Assembly: GCA_051652245.1 (NCBI GenBank)
Contig: JBOFTV010000032.1
Location: 1-64,000, forward strand
DNA: 64,000 nt
Direction of reading: 5' to 3'
From: BHER01 sp051652245
GTDB taxonomy: Bacteria; Bacillota_I; Bacilli_A; Culicoidibacterales; Culicoidibacteraceae
The notes under the pieces were generated by a model. It was not told the origin of the DNA. It saw only the letters and a list, made by a program, of their open reading frames with translations, and did not search any database. Of this stretch, positions 9,845-19,334 are shown one piece after another; positions within the stretch are counted from its first letter, which is position 1, and each line of letters opens with the position of its first letter. The position numbers and the translations under genes are program-made.

Positions 9845-10831
9845 TTAACGGATAATTGCTCCGCTTTCTTGTCCGAGAAATTCATTGATTTTCTCGACAC
9901 TAGTAAAATAGCCGTCACCTTTGACATAGTGCTTTAAGAGGGCATTTACCGTTGCAAAGTCAACGATTTCTTGTGGTGCTTTTTGTTCTAGAATTTGTTC
10001 TAAAATTCCCGCACAGTATGCATCCCCTCCACCCACACGATCAATAACATCAATTTCATATGTTCTTGTTGTAAATAACTGGCCGTTAATAAATAAGTTA
10101 CCTGCTATTCGGTGCTGAATTGGATTATCAATGATTCTTGTTGTCGATGCAATCACCGCTAAATTCGGATATTTCTGTACCAGTTGCTGATATGCCCCCA
10201 GGACATCCGTCTCATCCACCGGCATATTCAATAAATATTTAATATCTAGCACACCCATAAATGCATAGTCAACCCGATCCAAAATGCGGCTCAGAAAGTG
10301 ACCCGCTTCCGCCTTTGTCCACAGCTTTGCACGAAAATTTGAGTCATAACTAACTTTTATCCCTTTGGCAACCGCATAATTAATCATCGCTTCTAGTAGC
10401 TCCTGCATCTTTAGGCTTAGGGCTGCTGTAATTCCCGATAAATGAACCAACTTAACACCAAAAAAAAGCTCTTCTAAATCAAAATCGCTTTTTGTTGCTC
10501 CGGCAAAACCCGAATAGTTGCGATCGTATTCCACAACCGCACTTTTATGTTGATTGCCTTCAAAAATATAATATGTCCCTAGTCGCTGATCGCTATATTT
10601 TAGCCACTTGATTGGCAACCCATTTTCTTTCATATCTTTAATCACGCGATTTCCCAAATTCGATTTTGGAATGACGCTGGTAAATTTAACGCATTGATTA
10701 AATTGCGCTAAATACCGCGCCACATTATATTCGGCACCGCCAACATACATCTCCAACGACTCAAAATTGAAAGCATCTTTGGTTTTTGGCGTAAATCTCA
10801 TCATTATTTCACCGATAATTAAGACACTCAT
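9845..10831 (-). CDS. kdgK: 2-keto-3-deoxygluconate kinase (PfkB family)
   Basis: This protein has 328 residues. It phosphorylates 2-keto-3-deoxygluconate to KDPG with ATP. PfkB signature near the C-terminus is GGGD with catalytic Asp270 (RVGGGDAYCAG, the glycine-rich variant common in Gram-positive KDG kinases); the N-terminal substrate region GGAEYNVA is also present. Start ATG overlaps the eda stop by 4 bases, with an AAGGAGG site inside the end of eda, so the two are translationally coupled. The pair forms the lower half of the hexuronate route encoded by this operon. Confidence 0.92.
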   Translation of the reverse strand: MSVLIIGEIMMRFTPKTKDAFNFESLEMYVGGAEYNVARYLAQFNQCVKFTSVIPKSNLGNRVIKDMKENGLPIKWLKYSDQRLGTYYIFEGNQHKSAVVEYDRNYSGFAGATKSDFDLEELFFGVKLVHLSGITAALSLKMQELLEAMINYAVAKGIKVSYDSNFRAKLWTKAEAGHFLSRILDRVDYAFMGVLDIKYLLNMPVDETDVLGAYQQLVQKYPNLAVIASTTRIIDNPIQHRIAGNLFINGQLFTTRTYEIDVIDRVGGGDAYCAGILEQILEQKAPQEIVDFATVNALLKHYVKGDGYFTSVEKINEFLGQESGAIIR

Positions 10832-11436
10832 ACCACGCCCTCCTTAAACTCTTGCAGCACTTGCTCAAGTCTTTCTACTTGCAAGTTCTCATAATAATGA
10901 TTTAAGACCGAACCAATTCCCACAACACTTGCACCTTGAGTAAACCAGTTTGCCATATTTGCCAAATCGACACCACCAGTAACCATGAACTTAACATCGG
11001 GGATTGGGCCCTGTAACGCCTTTAAATAACCGGTACTACATTCCGTTCCCGGAAAGATTTTTACCAGCTTATGACCCTGCCCCCTTGCCCCTAATATCTC
11101 TGTTGGCGTAAGGACACCCGGAATATAGGGGATTTTCACTTGATTACAATATGCCCCAATTTCTGGGACAAACCCCGGGCCAACAACATACTGCGCTCCT
11201 GCATTAACCGCATCCGTCGCCATGTTAGTATCAAGGACACTACCAACACCAATTAACGCAGCTGGATATTTTTCTACCATTTTCCTTATTAAATCACAGA
11301 CATCAGGAATTGAATAAGTCAATTCAATTGCTTTTAGTCCAACTCGCAGAGCAATCTCGACATAAATTGCCGCTTCCGTGTGGCTTTCTGCCCGAATCAC
11401 CAAAATTATTTTCTCGCGTAATAGTTTTTCAATCAT
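10828..11436 (-). CDS. eda: KDPG aldolase (2-keto-3-deoxy-6-phosphogluconate aldolase)
   Basis: This 202-residue class I aldolase cleaves KDPG to pyruvate and glyceraldehyde-3-phosphate. Visible family features are the general acid/base Glu38 in IELT, the Schiff-base lysine Lys126 in KLVKIFPG, and the phosphate-binding VTGGV segment near residue 152. Length is typical (about 200-215). It sits between the MFS carrier gene and kdgK and overlaps kdgK by 4 bases. Confidence 0.93.
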   Translation of the reverse strand: MIEKLLREKIILVIRAESHTEAAIYVEIALRVGLKAIELTYSIPDVCDLIRKMVEKYPAALIGVGSVLDTNMATDAVNAGAQYVVGPGFVPEIGAYCNQVKIPYIPGVLTPTEILGARGQGHKLVKIFPGTECSTGYLKALQGPIPDVKFMVTGGVDLANMANWFTQGASVVGIGSVLNHYYENLQVERLEQVLQEFKEGVV

Positions 11437-11451
11437 TTATTAACACCCCTT

Positions 11452-12588
11452 TTATTTTTGTTGTTGATCGATAATAACTGTTGTCACTAGTGCTAAAATT
11501 ACACTCACAGCATACAGATTTACTGTTATGCCTAAGCCATAATGCTGCAATAACTGACCCGTCATTAAATTACCCACAATTCCACCCATACATAATTGCA
11601 TTGCATCAATTAAACCTTGGGCACTCGTTGCTGTAGCCTTATTTGTCAAACCAAATACAGCTCGTCTCATTGTTGGCAACATAATTCCAAAGCCAAGGCC
11701 ATTTATCCCTTGACTTACAAGTAATAGACCAAAAGAATTAGTATTGGCATACAGCAAATATGAAATCCCCGTCATACCAAGACTTACAAGTAATAGTCTT
11801 TTCTGACCTATTTTAGCAAGCTTTCCATAGTAGAACATCGGTGGTAGTTGCATAATTGAACTCAGAAACATCGCAATTCCTAATTGCCCTACACTTGCTC
11901 CAATATTTGTAATTTTAACAGGGATAATTTGCATAAATGGCGTTGCACAAACACCCACCAAAAAGGCCAAAAGCAATAAATAACAGTAGCTCCGATTATT
12001 TAGCAGCATTTTAATTCCGCTATTTGTCCTCCCAGACGTTGCGCCAATTGGTAATTCTGCCATCCTTAGGGCGCAACATAGCGTAATAACACCAAATCCG
12101 AGGGCAAAATAAGGCATGACCTCAAACCCAAGTTTCCCTAAAATGCTACCATAAAAAAATGAGAAGAGCGCAAAACTTAGCGAGCCCACTGCTCTAATTG
12201 GACCATAATTTGCCGTATTCTGTGCAAAAACATGTAAAATCCATGTATCTAAAATAACTGGTAATGAAAATTGGACAAATCCTGTAATCAGAGCAAAAAT
12301 CAAAAGCAAATTAAATGGTAATTGCTGGAATAACATAAAATAACCAGCAATCAACCAAACGGTTGCAATGATATATGTTGTTCGGTAGCCCAACCACCGA
12401 TCACTACAATAACTCCAGAAAAATTGTCCCGCAAAGCCACTTGCTGTTTGCACTGCCAAAAAAACACCCACCTGGCCACTTGTCAAATGCAACTGATAAA
12501 AATATGCTGCTAAAAATGTCGGTACAGCACAAAATGTGCACCAAAGTGCTGCTTGTAAGACACTAAAAAGCTGCTTATCTGTGATCAT
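11452..12588 (-). CDS. MFS transporter (LacY/nucleoside-symporter-like subgroup)
   Basis: This protein has 378 residues and about 12 hydrophobic helices. The cytoplasmic loop between helices 2 and 3 reads WSYCSDRWLGYRTTY, a variant of the MFS loop motif with the Asp-Arg pair. It overlaps uxaC by 4 bases and is followed 15 bases later by eda, so it is an integral part of the operon. A second importer beside the ABC system suggests uptake of a free hexuronate or of a released product; the substrate is not visible from sequence. Confidence 0.85.
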   Translation of the reverse strand: MITDKQLFSVLQAALWCTFCAVPTFLAAYFYQLHLTSGQVGVFLAVQTASGFAGQFFWSYCSDRWLGYRTTYIIATVWLIAGYFMLFQQLPFNLLLIFALITGFVQFSLPVILDTWILHVFAQNTANYGPIRAVGSLSFALFSFFYGSILGKLGFEVMPYFALGFGVITLCCALRMAELPIGATSGRTNSGIKMLLNNRSYCYLLLLAFLVGVCATPFMQIIPVKITNIGASVGQLGIAMFLSSIMQLPPMFYYGKLAKIGQKRLLLVSLGMTGISYLLYANTNSFGLLLVSQGINGLGFGIMLPTMRRAVFGLTNKATATSAQGLIDAMQLCMGGIVGNLMTGQLLQHYGLGITVNLYAVSVILALVTTVIIDQQQK

Positions 12589-13988
12589 CTTTCATAACTT
12601 GTAATGTTTGTTTTCTTTCCTTCCGTAAAATAGTTAAGTGCATTTTTATAACAGACTGCTTCCACAATATCTTTAAGCAAATCATCATCCTGCGGAAAGC
12701 GCCCGTGGACAACCTCGTTTGCAATGAAATTGCAAACAATTCGACGATAGTACTCATGACGTGACATTGACAGGAAACTGCGCGAATCAGTGGTCATTCC
12801 TAGGAAATTATAGAAGCTGGTTGCCTGCTTGTAGCTATTAAAATGTTCTAAAAATCCGTCTAAATGGTCATTAAACCACCATGGTGTTCCATGCTGAATT
12901 TTTCCCTTTGAACGACCGCAGAATGTTCCCATAAAGCAATCGATGATATGGTTATCAGCCTTATTTAAGTTGTAAATAATCGTTTTGGGGAGCTTATTTT
13001 CTGCCTCTAATTGATTAAATAGCGTAATCAAAACAGTTATGTCAATTGGGTTGTTGATCATATCGAAGCCGCTGTTTATCCCAATTTTTGCCGACTCTGT
13101 GGTGTTAATATTTCTTAATGGACCTAGATGAAGTTGGACCACTAGATTATGGGTGTGGCTTTTTTTTAATAAAAAGGTGAGGATATGGGCGTTTAGGCTC
13201 TCATTTTCGCAAGTTGTGTTGTCCGTTGCTAAGAAGAACTTCGCTGCGTCTTCATATTGTTGGGGCAGTGCTGCTAAACCAATGTCAATTGAGCAGCAGC
13301 CGTGGGCGATGAAATACTCGATTCGCTGCGTAATTGCCCTTTCAAATAATGCAAGGCTTGTAATTTCAAACCCCACTACTTTTCCTAAGTTTTCCACATA
13401 TTCGCCCCAATTTTTATTGCTTGTAAACAGCGAGTCAGCCCTAAATGTCGGAATTACTCGCGTTTTCCCACCCTGTTTTGCTAGCTTTTGATGATAGCTT
13501 AAATCCGCTAGTGGGTCATCAGTTGTCCCAATTAATGCAACATTGCACTGTGCCAAAATTGCTTGTGGGCTGAGACGTTTTAGCCGCATTTGCGCATTTA
13601 ATTGATCGTATAAGGCATCCGCATTGTCAGCCTTTGAAATCACATCAACAGCAAAAAAACGCTGGTACTCTAAATGCGTCCAATGATGAATTACATTGCC
13701 AATACTATGTGCTAAAACACCAGTAAATGCTCTGAATTTTTCCCGTGGACTAGCTAAACCCGTGATATAAGTTTCTCTAACACCCGAAGCCCTTAATAGC
13801 TTCCATTTATAATGGTCCTCACCTAGCAGCACGTCAACAATATTTTCATACTGCTTATCTTCGAATATTTCTTTTGCCTCTAAATGACAGTGATAATCAA
13901 TAATTGGCAAGTCCTTAGCATAATCATTATATAATTGAACTGCTAAGGCTGTATCTAACATGAATGCCTCGTGTATAAATTTTTTCAT
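12585..13988 (-). CDS. uxaC: glucuronate isomerase
   Basis: This 467-residue enzyme isomerises D-glucuronate to D-fructuronate (or D-galacturonate to D-tagaturonate), the first cytoplasmic step of the pathway. Family marks are the IIDYHCHLEAKEI metal-binding motif near residue 30, the TTDDPL block near 175, and the Cys/Arg-rich region around GTFCGRSKGKIQHGTPWWFND (about 354-374). Length matches the family (about 465-470). ATG at 13988; 6 bases after the sugar-binding protein gene. Confidence 0.96.
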   Translation of the reverse strand: MKKFIHEAFMLDTALAVQLYNDYAKDLPIIDYHCHLEAKEIFEDKQYENIVDVLLGEDHYKWKLLRASGVRETYITGLASPREKFRAFTGVLAHSIGNVIHHWTHLEYQRFFAVDVISKADNADALYDQLNAQMRLKRLSPQAILAQCNVALIGTTDDPLADLSYHQKLAKQGGKTRVIPTFRADSLFTSNKNWGEYVENLGKVVGFEITSLALFERAITQRIEYFIAHGCCSIDIGLAALPQQYEDAAKFFLATDNTTCENESLNAHILTFLLKKSHTHNLVVQLHLGPLRNINTTESAKIGINSGFDMINNPIDITVLITLFNQLEAENKLPKTIIYNLNKADNHIIDCFMGTFCGRSKGKIQHGTPWWFNDHLDGFLEHFNSYKQATSFYNFLGMTTDSRSFLSMSRHEYYRRIVCNFIANEVVHGRFPQDDDLLKDIVEAVCYKNALNYFTEGKKTNITSYER

Positions 13989-13994
13989 TTTATC

Positions 13995-15254
13995 CTACCC
14001 CAATGTTTTCAATTCTTCTAGACCTTTTTTAATAATGTCCATGTGCTTTTTGGCAGCCGTCTCAGGTGTTGTTGTGCCAAAGCGCATTTCTTGAATATTA
14101 TTTTTGACACCATCAAAAATAACAGCTGTGAGTCCACATTTTGTCAGCGGTGCTAATTCCATTTTACTCAATAACTTTGTTCCTTCATATGGCGCACCAC
14201 TTAACACTTTTTGTGCTTCGAGCATTTCAAAAGCAACACGATTTGATGGAGTTCCTCTTTGTACACCTAATATTTTAACAGCCTCAGGATCAGTATACAT
14301 AAAATTAATAAATTCTGCTGCAAGTTCTTTATTTCCTGATTTTGCACTAATACCAAATGACATCGCTGCCTTATTAACTACTCCTGTGCTTTTCTCTCCC
14401 ATTTTTTGTAAGCTTGGCACGACTTTATATTTTGCCCCCTCTGGTAAAATTCCCTCACTTGCTGATAAACCAGAATGCCAGTTATAGACACCACCAATTT
14501 TTCCCGCTGCAAATAATGGATCGGGATCATTTAATGAATCAATTGATGACGCTGTTGGTGGAATAACTTTGGCCCCATCCAGTGCTGCAATAAATTGATA
14601 GGCCTTGACAAACTCTGCTTCTGTTGGCAAGACTGCACAAGTATCATCCGTTGTTTGCTTCCCTGATGTTTGAATTAGCGCATACTCTAGCAATGCCCCA
14701 CTATTATAAAAGCCTAACGGATAAAAATCAGGTCCTAATTTTTCTTTAAATACAGGACCCGCTGCCAATAGTTCGGCTTCTGTTTGCGGAATTGCAACCC
14801 CCGCTTTCTCCCATATTTTATCAGCAAACGCAAAAACCCATGAATTGTTAGCAGTTGGAACCGCTGTTATTGTCCCCTCAGTTGTTGTTAAATCAAGTGA
14901 TTGTTCATCCCAATTAGCCAAGCCAATTTCTTTCGAAACCTTTTTCAAATCAGTAAAACGATCTTTACCATACAGCTCTACCCAGCCATTATCTAATTGC
15001 ACGATGTCGGCCTCTTTACCACTTGGAATAAGCGTCGTAAGTTTTTGGCGATATGCACTATAATCAGAATACTCGGGTGTGATTGTGACACCCGGATTCT
15101 TACTTTCAAATAATTTTATGACTTCTAGCGTTGCATTATTACGGGCATCTCCCCCCCACCATGAGAATTTAAGCGCCTTAGTTCCTGAAGTCTTAGCTCC
15201 ACAACCGGCCATAATAATTGTTAACACCAATACCAAACTCATCAATTTTTTCAT
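13995..15254 (-). CDS. ABC sugar importer, extracellular solute-binding lipoprotein
   Basis: This protein has 419 residues. Lipoprotein signal with lipobox IMAGC (Cys18). The mature part has the family-1 solute-binding fold signature (KFSWWGGDARN, then FESKNPGVTITPEYSDYSAYRQKL). It should deliver a sugar or oligosaccharide to the two permeases encoded upstream in the same operon (20409-22137), from which it is separated by several catabolic genes, an unusual split. No ATPase gene is present in the operon, so a shared MsmX-type ATPase elsewhere in the genome is probably used. Confidence 0.93.
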   Translation of the reverse strand: MKKLMSLVLVLTIIMAGCGAKTSGTKALKFSWWGGDARNNATLEVIKLFESKNPGVTITPEYSDYSAYRQKLTTLIPSGKEADIVQLDNGWVELYGKDRFTDLKKVSKEIGLANWDEQSLDLTTTEGTITAVPTANNSWVFAFADKIWEKAGVAIPQTEAELLAAGPVFKEKLGPDFYPLGFYNSGALLEYALIQTSGKQTTDDTCAVLPTEAEFVKAYQFIAALDGAKVIPPTASSIDSLNDPDPLFAAGKIGGVYNWHSGLSASEGILPEGAKYKVVPSLQKMGEKSTGVVNKAAMSFGISAKSGNKELAAEFINFMYTDPEAVKILGVQRGTPSNRVAFEMLEAQKVLSGAPYEGTKLLSKMELAPLTKCGLTAVIFDGVKNNIQEMRFGTTTPETAAKKHMDIIKKGLEELKTLG

Positions 15255-15276
15255 TTTAATTCCTTCTTTCTTAAAA

Positions 15277-16203
15277 TCAACTAACTGTATAAATTTCTGC
15301 CACTAGCTCATGCAGATCTAAACTACTCTGCGCACTAATATAAGCGCTCTGATCATAATCATTAACAATTGCCTCATAAAACAAACAAATCAGCTGCTGA
15401 TGGCTATTACCCCAAACAGCTTTTGCCCAAGTTTTGTCTCCTTTAACTGCCCCCTCACTAAAACCATACACCTTTCCCGCACCATAATCCAAGGTAATCT
15501 CCACTGGAGCGTCGGCAAAATAATCAACCGTGGCATAAAAGATGCCCCTTACGCCATTTTCAAACTCCAGCACCAACCCCATTGTCGATTCAATATCACC
15601 ATATTGACTCGCAATACTCATTTTCGACACCCGTCTAACGCGACCACAAAGCAATAACAGTAAATCTAATGTATGCAATGCCTGCGTCATCAGCACTCCA
15701 CCACCCGCTTGCGCATAACGCCCTCGCCATGGGCCTTGTTGATAGTAGCTTTCCCCGCGTGACCACAAAACATTGCTCTTAATCCCCAAGGGCAAGCCAT
15801 TTTTAGCAATATAGTCCATTAACACAGCCGTTGACTCATTACAACGATTTTGCAGACAAACGCTATACTTACAATTATTTACCCGCGCCAAACTTAGCAA
15901 TTCCTTGAGCTGCATAATTTCTAAGGTCAATGGTTTTTCACAAAGGACGTTGATTTTTTTTACTAAAAAATATTTGCTGATTTCGTAGTGGGTGTAATGT
16001 GGTGTGCAGATGTGAACAGCATCAATGCCTTCCCAGCTTAGCTCCCGATAATCCGTCTGCTGTTCAACATTTTTAGCCCAACTTACCGCAGCAATTTTCG
16101 CAGCATCACAATCACAAACAGCTACTAGTGTTGCACCCAGCTCCTTAATTGCCTGCAGATGAACTGGACTAATCGCTCCTAGACCAATTACTGCTACTTT
16201 CAT
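15277..16203 (-). CDS. Gfo/Idh/MocA-family oxidoreductase (1 of 3)
   Basis: This protein has 308 residues. N-terminal Rossmann fold starting VAVIGLGAISPVH, with the family EKP motif (LCEKPLTLE, about residues 90-98) that positions the nicotinamide and the catalytic lysine; the C-terminal substrate domain includes GGGVLMTQALHTLDLLL (about 167-183). Such NAD(P)-dependent enzymes oxidise or reduce sugar hydroxyls, sometimes as the first half of redox-assisted glycoside cleavage or epimerisation. It is the shortest of three paralogues in this operon; the substrate is unknown. Confidence 0.88.
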   Translation of the reverse strand: MKVAVIGLGAISPVHLQAIKELGATLVAVCDCDAAKIAAVSWAKNVEQQTDYRELSWEGIDAVHICTPHYTHYEISKYFLVKKINVLCEKPLTLEIMQLKELLSLARVNNCKYSVCLQNRCNESTAVLMDYIAKNGLPLGIKSNVLWSRGESYYQQGPWRGRYAQAGGGVLMTQALHTLDLLLLLCGRVRRVSKMSIASQYGDIESTMGLVLEFENGVRGIFYATVDYFADAPVEITLDYGAGKVYGFSEGAVKGDKTWAKAVWGNSHQQLICLFYEAIVNDYDQSAYISAQSSLDLHELVAEIYTVS

Positions 16204-16230
16204 ACCTTACAATCTCCTTTCAGACCAATT

Positions 16231-17052
16231 CTAGACACCACTATAAGCCATAAAGCCGCCATCAATTGGCAATGTCACCCCCGTTACAAACCCTGCTTGC
16301 TCGTCGTCAGTTAAAAACCGAACCGCACCAAGTAGATCCCCGGGAACACCAAAGCGCTTCATCGGTGTGCTATTAATAATTTTAATTGAACGCTCTTTTA
16401 AACTCCCATCCTCATTAGTTAATAACGTCTGATTCTGCTTGGTTAAGAAAAATCCGGGAGCAATCGCATTGACGCGGATATTATTTTGCGCAAAATGAAC
16501 AGCTAGCCACTGAGTAAAATTATTAATCGCTGCTTTAGAGGCACTATAGGCTGGCACCTTCGTCATTGGTGCATAAGCACTCATCGATGAAATATTCAGC
16601 ACATTACCTCCCGACTTAATCATCAACCGCAAAAAGATCTGCGTTGGCAAAAACGTTCCCATAAAATTAAGATTAAAGACACTTTCAAACCCGGTCTCCG
16701 TAATATCAAAAAATGACCGTATTTCTGCATTTTCGAGATCGTCGACCGAAAAACACTCATTTGTTGTTGTGCTCTCGACATGATTTCCACCTGCACCATT
16801 AATAAGTACATCAATGTGACCATATTTCTGCTCCAGTTTATCAGCAATGACCCCCAGCCGCTTTTTGTCTAAGACATCACAATCATAACCAAAAAAATCA
16901 AATCCCGCTTCTTTAAAGACGCGCAAGGGTTCTCTCACAGCTAATGATAAAATAATCACCTTTGCCCCATTTCTGTAATAATCCTTAGCAATTTCCGAAC
17001 AAAGAACACCCGTCCCGCCCGTAATTACAACCACTTTATTTTGCATCGACAT
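16231..17052 (-). CDS. uxuB: SDR-family D-mannonate/fructuronate oxidoreductase
   Basis: This 273-residue short-chain dehydrogenase has the cofactor motif TGGTGVLCSEIA near residue 11, NGAGG near 87, and the Tyr-x3-Lys catalytic pair in YSASK (about 161-165). The C-terminal LPIDGGFMAYSGV ending and the insert around residues 90-115 are typical of the SDR-type D-mannonate oxidoreductases (YjmF/UxuB) of Bacillota, which interconvert fructuronate and mannonate. Since UxaC and UxuA are in the same operon, this supplies the missing middle step. Its start overlaps the next upstream gene by one base. Confidence 0.82.
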   Translation of the reverse strand: MSMQNKVVVITGGTGVLCSEIAKDYYRNGAKVIILSLAVREPLRVFKEAGFDFFGYDCDVLDKKRLGVIADKLEQKYGHIDVLINGAGGNHVESTTTNECFSVDDLENAEIRSFFDITETGFESVFNLNFMGTFLPTQIFLRLMIKSGGNVLNISSMSAYAPMTKVPAYSASKAAINNFTQWLAVHFAQNNIRVNAIAPGFFLTKQNQTLLTNEDGSLKERSIKIINSTPMKRFGVPGDLLGAVRFLTDDEQAGFVTGVTLPIDGGFMAYSGV

Positions 17053-18134
17053 CAGATCATCACCTCGATTTTAACAGCCATCTCTTGGGCCTCAATTGAA
17101 AGTTTCGCTGCAAGTAAAGCAATCTGTTGATCTTGAGCAACACTTGTTCCTTGTAAGCAATCCAAAATCAACTCACCAAAAAAGGGAAACCCCACTTGAC
17201 CAGTCGCATTGATATACTGCTCGCCATCCTCATTAACCAGATAAATATTATTCTCCCCATGTTCATTATTAGCAACATCGACATACTTTCTAATTTCAAT
17301 AGTACCCGTGGTTCCCATAATGAAAATCCGCCCATCGCCCCAAGAACTAAGCTTTCTAGGCGTAAACCAATCAACTTTAAAAAAGCCGGTAGCACCATTT
17401 TGCCCCACAACCATCACATCACCAAAATCCTCAAAATTAGGTTTATTTCCATGGACATAATTAGCAACACGAGCATAATTAATTGTTGCCCCCGTATTCC
17501 CCGTAAAATGCAAAAACTGTTCAAACTGATGTGAACCGATATCACATAAAATACCACCATACGCTTTTTTCTCGTAAAACCAATCCTCACGTGTGTCGCC
17601 TTCACGATGTGGCCCCATGCCAATAACTTCTAGCACACGCCCAATTTTGCCCGCCTCAATCATTCGACCAACTAAAACCGAAGCCTCATTATGCAACCGC
17701 TCGCTATAGCAAACAGCAAACTTTCGCCCTGTTTGCTTAATTGTCTCCTCTACAAGTGCTAAATCGGCAAGTGTTGTAATTGCCGGCTTATCACTAAGAA
17801 AATCAATTCCCGCATTCATTGCCCGCACACCAATACCACTTCTTAAATTAGCAATAGCAGCACAAACAACCAACTTAATTTCCACGTCTGCTAAAATCGT
17901 CTCATAATCATCAACAACACTAACACCCTCATAATTTTGCGCCATTGCTGCCGCACGCTCTGAATTAGTATCACAAATATAAACCAATTGTGCCCCCGCA
18001 GAAACTAACTCCTCAACCATACCATAAATATGACCATGATCTAATCCCACAGCAGCAATTTTAAACGCACCCTTCTGACAAACCTCTTTAACAAAACTTT
18101 TTGCAGCATACGCTGAACCATCGACTACTTTCAT
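17052..18134 (-). CDS. Gfo/Idh/MocA-family oxidoreductase (2 of 3)
   Basis: This protein has 360 residues. Rossmann start is unusual, AAVGLDHGHIYGM, and the family EKP motif is replaced by DKP (FLSDKPAIT, near residue 114). The substrate domain holds GGILCDIGSHQFEQFL with the conserved His (near 195). The variant places it in a different subfamily from the two neighbours, so it probably acts on a different substrate or carbon atom. Starts 4 bases inside the next upstream gene (translational coupling) and abuts uxuB. Confidence 0.86.
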   Translation of the reverse strand: MKVVDGSAYAAKSFVKEVCQKGAFKIAAVGLDHGHIYGMVEELVSAGAQLVYICDTNSERAAAMAQNYEGVSVVDDYETILADVEIKLVVCAAIANLRSGIGVRAMNAGIDFLSDKPAITTLADLALVEETIKQTGRKFAVCYSERLHNEASVLVGRMIEAGKIGRVLEVIGMGPHREGDTREDWFYEKKAYGGILCDIGSHQFEQFLHFTGNTGATINYARVANYVHGNKPNFEDFGDVMVVGQNGATGFFKVDWFTPRKLSSWGDGRIFIMGTTGTIEIRKYVDVANNEHGENNIYLVNEDGEQYINATGQVGFPFFGELILDCLQGTSVAQDQQIALLAAKLSIEAQEMAVKIEVMI

Positions 18135-19300
18135 TTTAACGCTCCTTTTTCACTGCTACCAACAACAATATCACCAGCAAACTCCTCAACAGACGAGGTC
18201 TTCTCAAAGAATGCTTCCATCTTCGCAAGCAACCCCTGATGTGTATAATAAACATCGGTTTTTGCCAACGGCAGCTCCACAATAATTTTCTCCTGATGCG
18301 ACTTATACATCGCAATAATTAACTCCATTGCCCGCATGCCATCCGCTCCATCAATTTGCAAACGGGCCACCCCATCAACAGCATCTAAATAATTAACAAT
18401 TTGCCCCGCATGCCCCGTATACTTAAGTGGGGGAATTTGCTGCCTAAAGGCCTCAACCTTAGCAATCAACTCAGCATTTTCAGCTTCGGGAAAACCATTA
18501 ACCGCCGTTTTCGTCGCCCTAATTTTATACGGCTTAGCAATGCTTGCATGCTCTGCCATAATCGTAATAACCTGCTCCTCACCGTGATGAATTGTTGAAG
18601 CCGTTAACTGCGATAACGTCCCATCAGCATAGCGTAAACTTGACAACGACAAATCCTCAACCTCCGAATTATCATGTGAAACATTCGCCAAAAAGGTGCT
18701 CACCTCAACTGGCGAACCTTTCAAAGCAAGCAAGGCATCCACATGATGAATCCCTTGAGAAAGTGTTGCACCACCGCCCTCTTTAGCCCACGTACCACGC
18801 CACCACAAATCATAATAACTCAGCCCCCGAAACCAGGCCGAAGTAATTTGCGTAAACCGATTTACGCCAATAAGCCCACTCTCCATAATGTTAACCAACT
18901 GATTAAAATCATCCGTAAACCGATTTTGAGCAACCACACCTAATAATCGCCCTGCAGCATTGCCCGCTGCAATCATCTGATCGCACTCTTCAACAGAAAC
19001 AGCCATCGGCTTCTCCACCAAAACATTAATCCCCTTCGCCAAGCAATCCACCGCAATTTCACAATGCGTATAAGGTGGTGTACAAATATTAACAACATCA
19101 ATTCCCCCCTCACACGCAAGCATCTGCTCATGACTTTCATAAACATTAGCCGCCAAACCATATTTTTGCTTAACCGCCAAAGCCTTATGAGGCAAAATAT
19201 CCACCAAAGCGACAATTTTCGCCCGTCCCCCCTGCTCCAAATAGCTTGTAATATGCACATGTGAAATACCACCGGTTCCAATTATTGCAATTTTTTTCAT
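18131..19300 (-). CDS. Gfo/Idh/MocA-family oxidoreductase (3 of 3)
   Basis: The ATG at 19300 is chosen because AAAGAGGAAAG lies just upstream and the Rossmann motif (IAIIGTGGISHVH) then begins at residue 3; an open extension reaches 19348. Product is 389 residues. EKP motif in LVEKPMAVS (near 95), substrate-domain GGATLSQGIHHVDALL (near 175). It is close in type to the first paralogue but longer. It follows uxuA after 34 bases. Probable NAD(P)-dependent oxidation or reduction of a sugar ring hydroxyl; substrate unknown. Confidence 0.87.
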   Translation of the reverse strand: MKKIAIIGTGGISHVHITSYLEQGGRAKIVALVDILPHKALAVKQKYGLAANVYESHEQMLACEGGIDVVNICTPPYTHCEIAVDCLAKGINVLVEKPMAVSVEECDQMIAAGNAAGRLLGVVAQNRFTDDFNQLVNIMESGLIGVNRFTQITSAWFRGLSYYDLWWRGTWAKEGGGATLSQGIHHVDALLALKGSPVEVSTFLANVSHDNSEVEDLSLSSLRYADGTLSQLTASTIHHGEEQVITIMAEHASIAKPYKIRATKTAVNGFPEAENAELIAKVEAFRQQIPPLKYTGHAGQIVNYLDAVDGVARLQIDGADGMRAMELIIAMYKSHQEKIIVELPLAKTDVYYTHQGLLAKMEAFFEKTSSVEEFAGDIVVGSSEKGALK

Positions 19301-19334
19301 CAACTTTCCTCTTTCCTTTTTTTTATAAAAAAAA

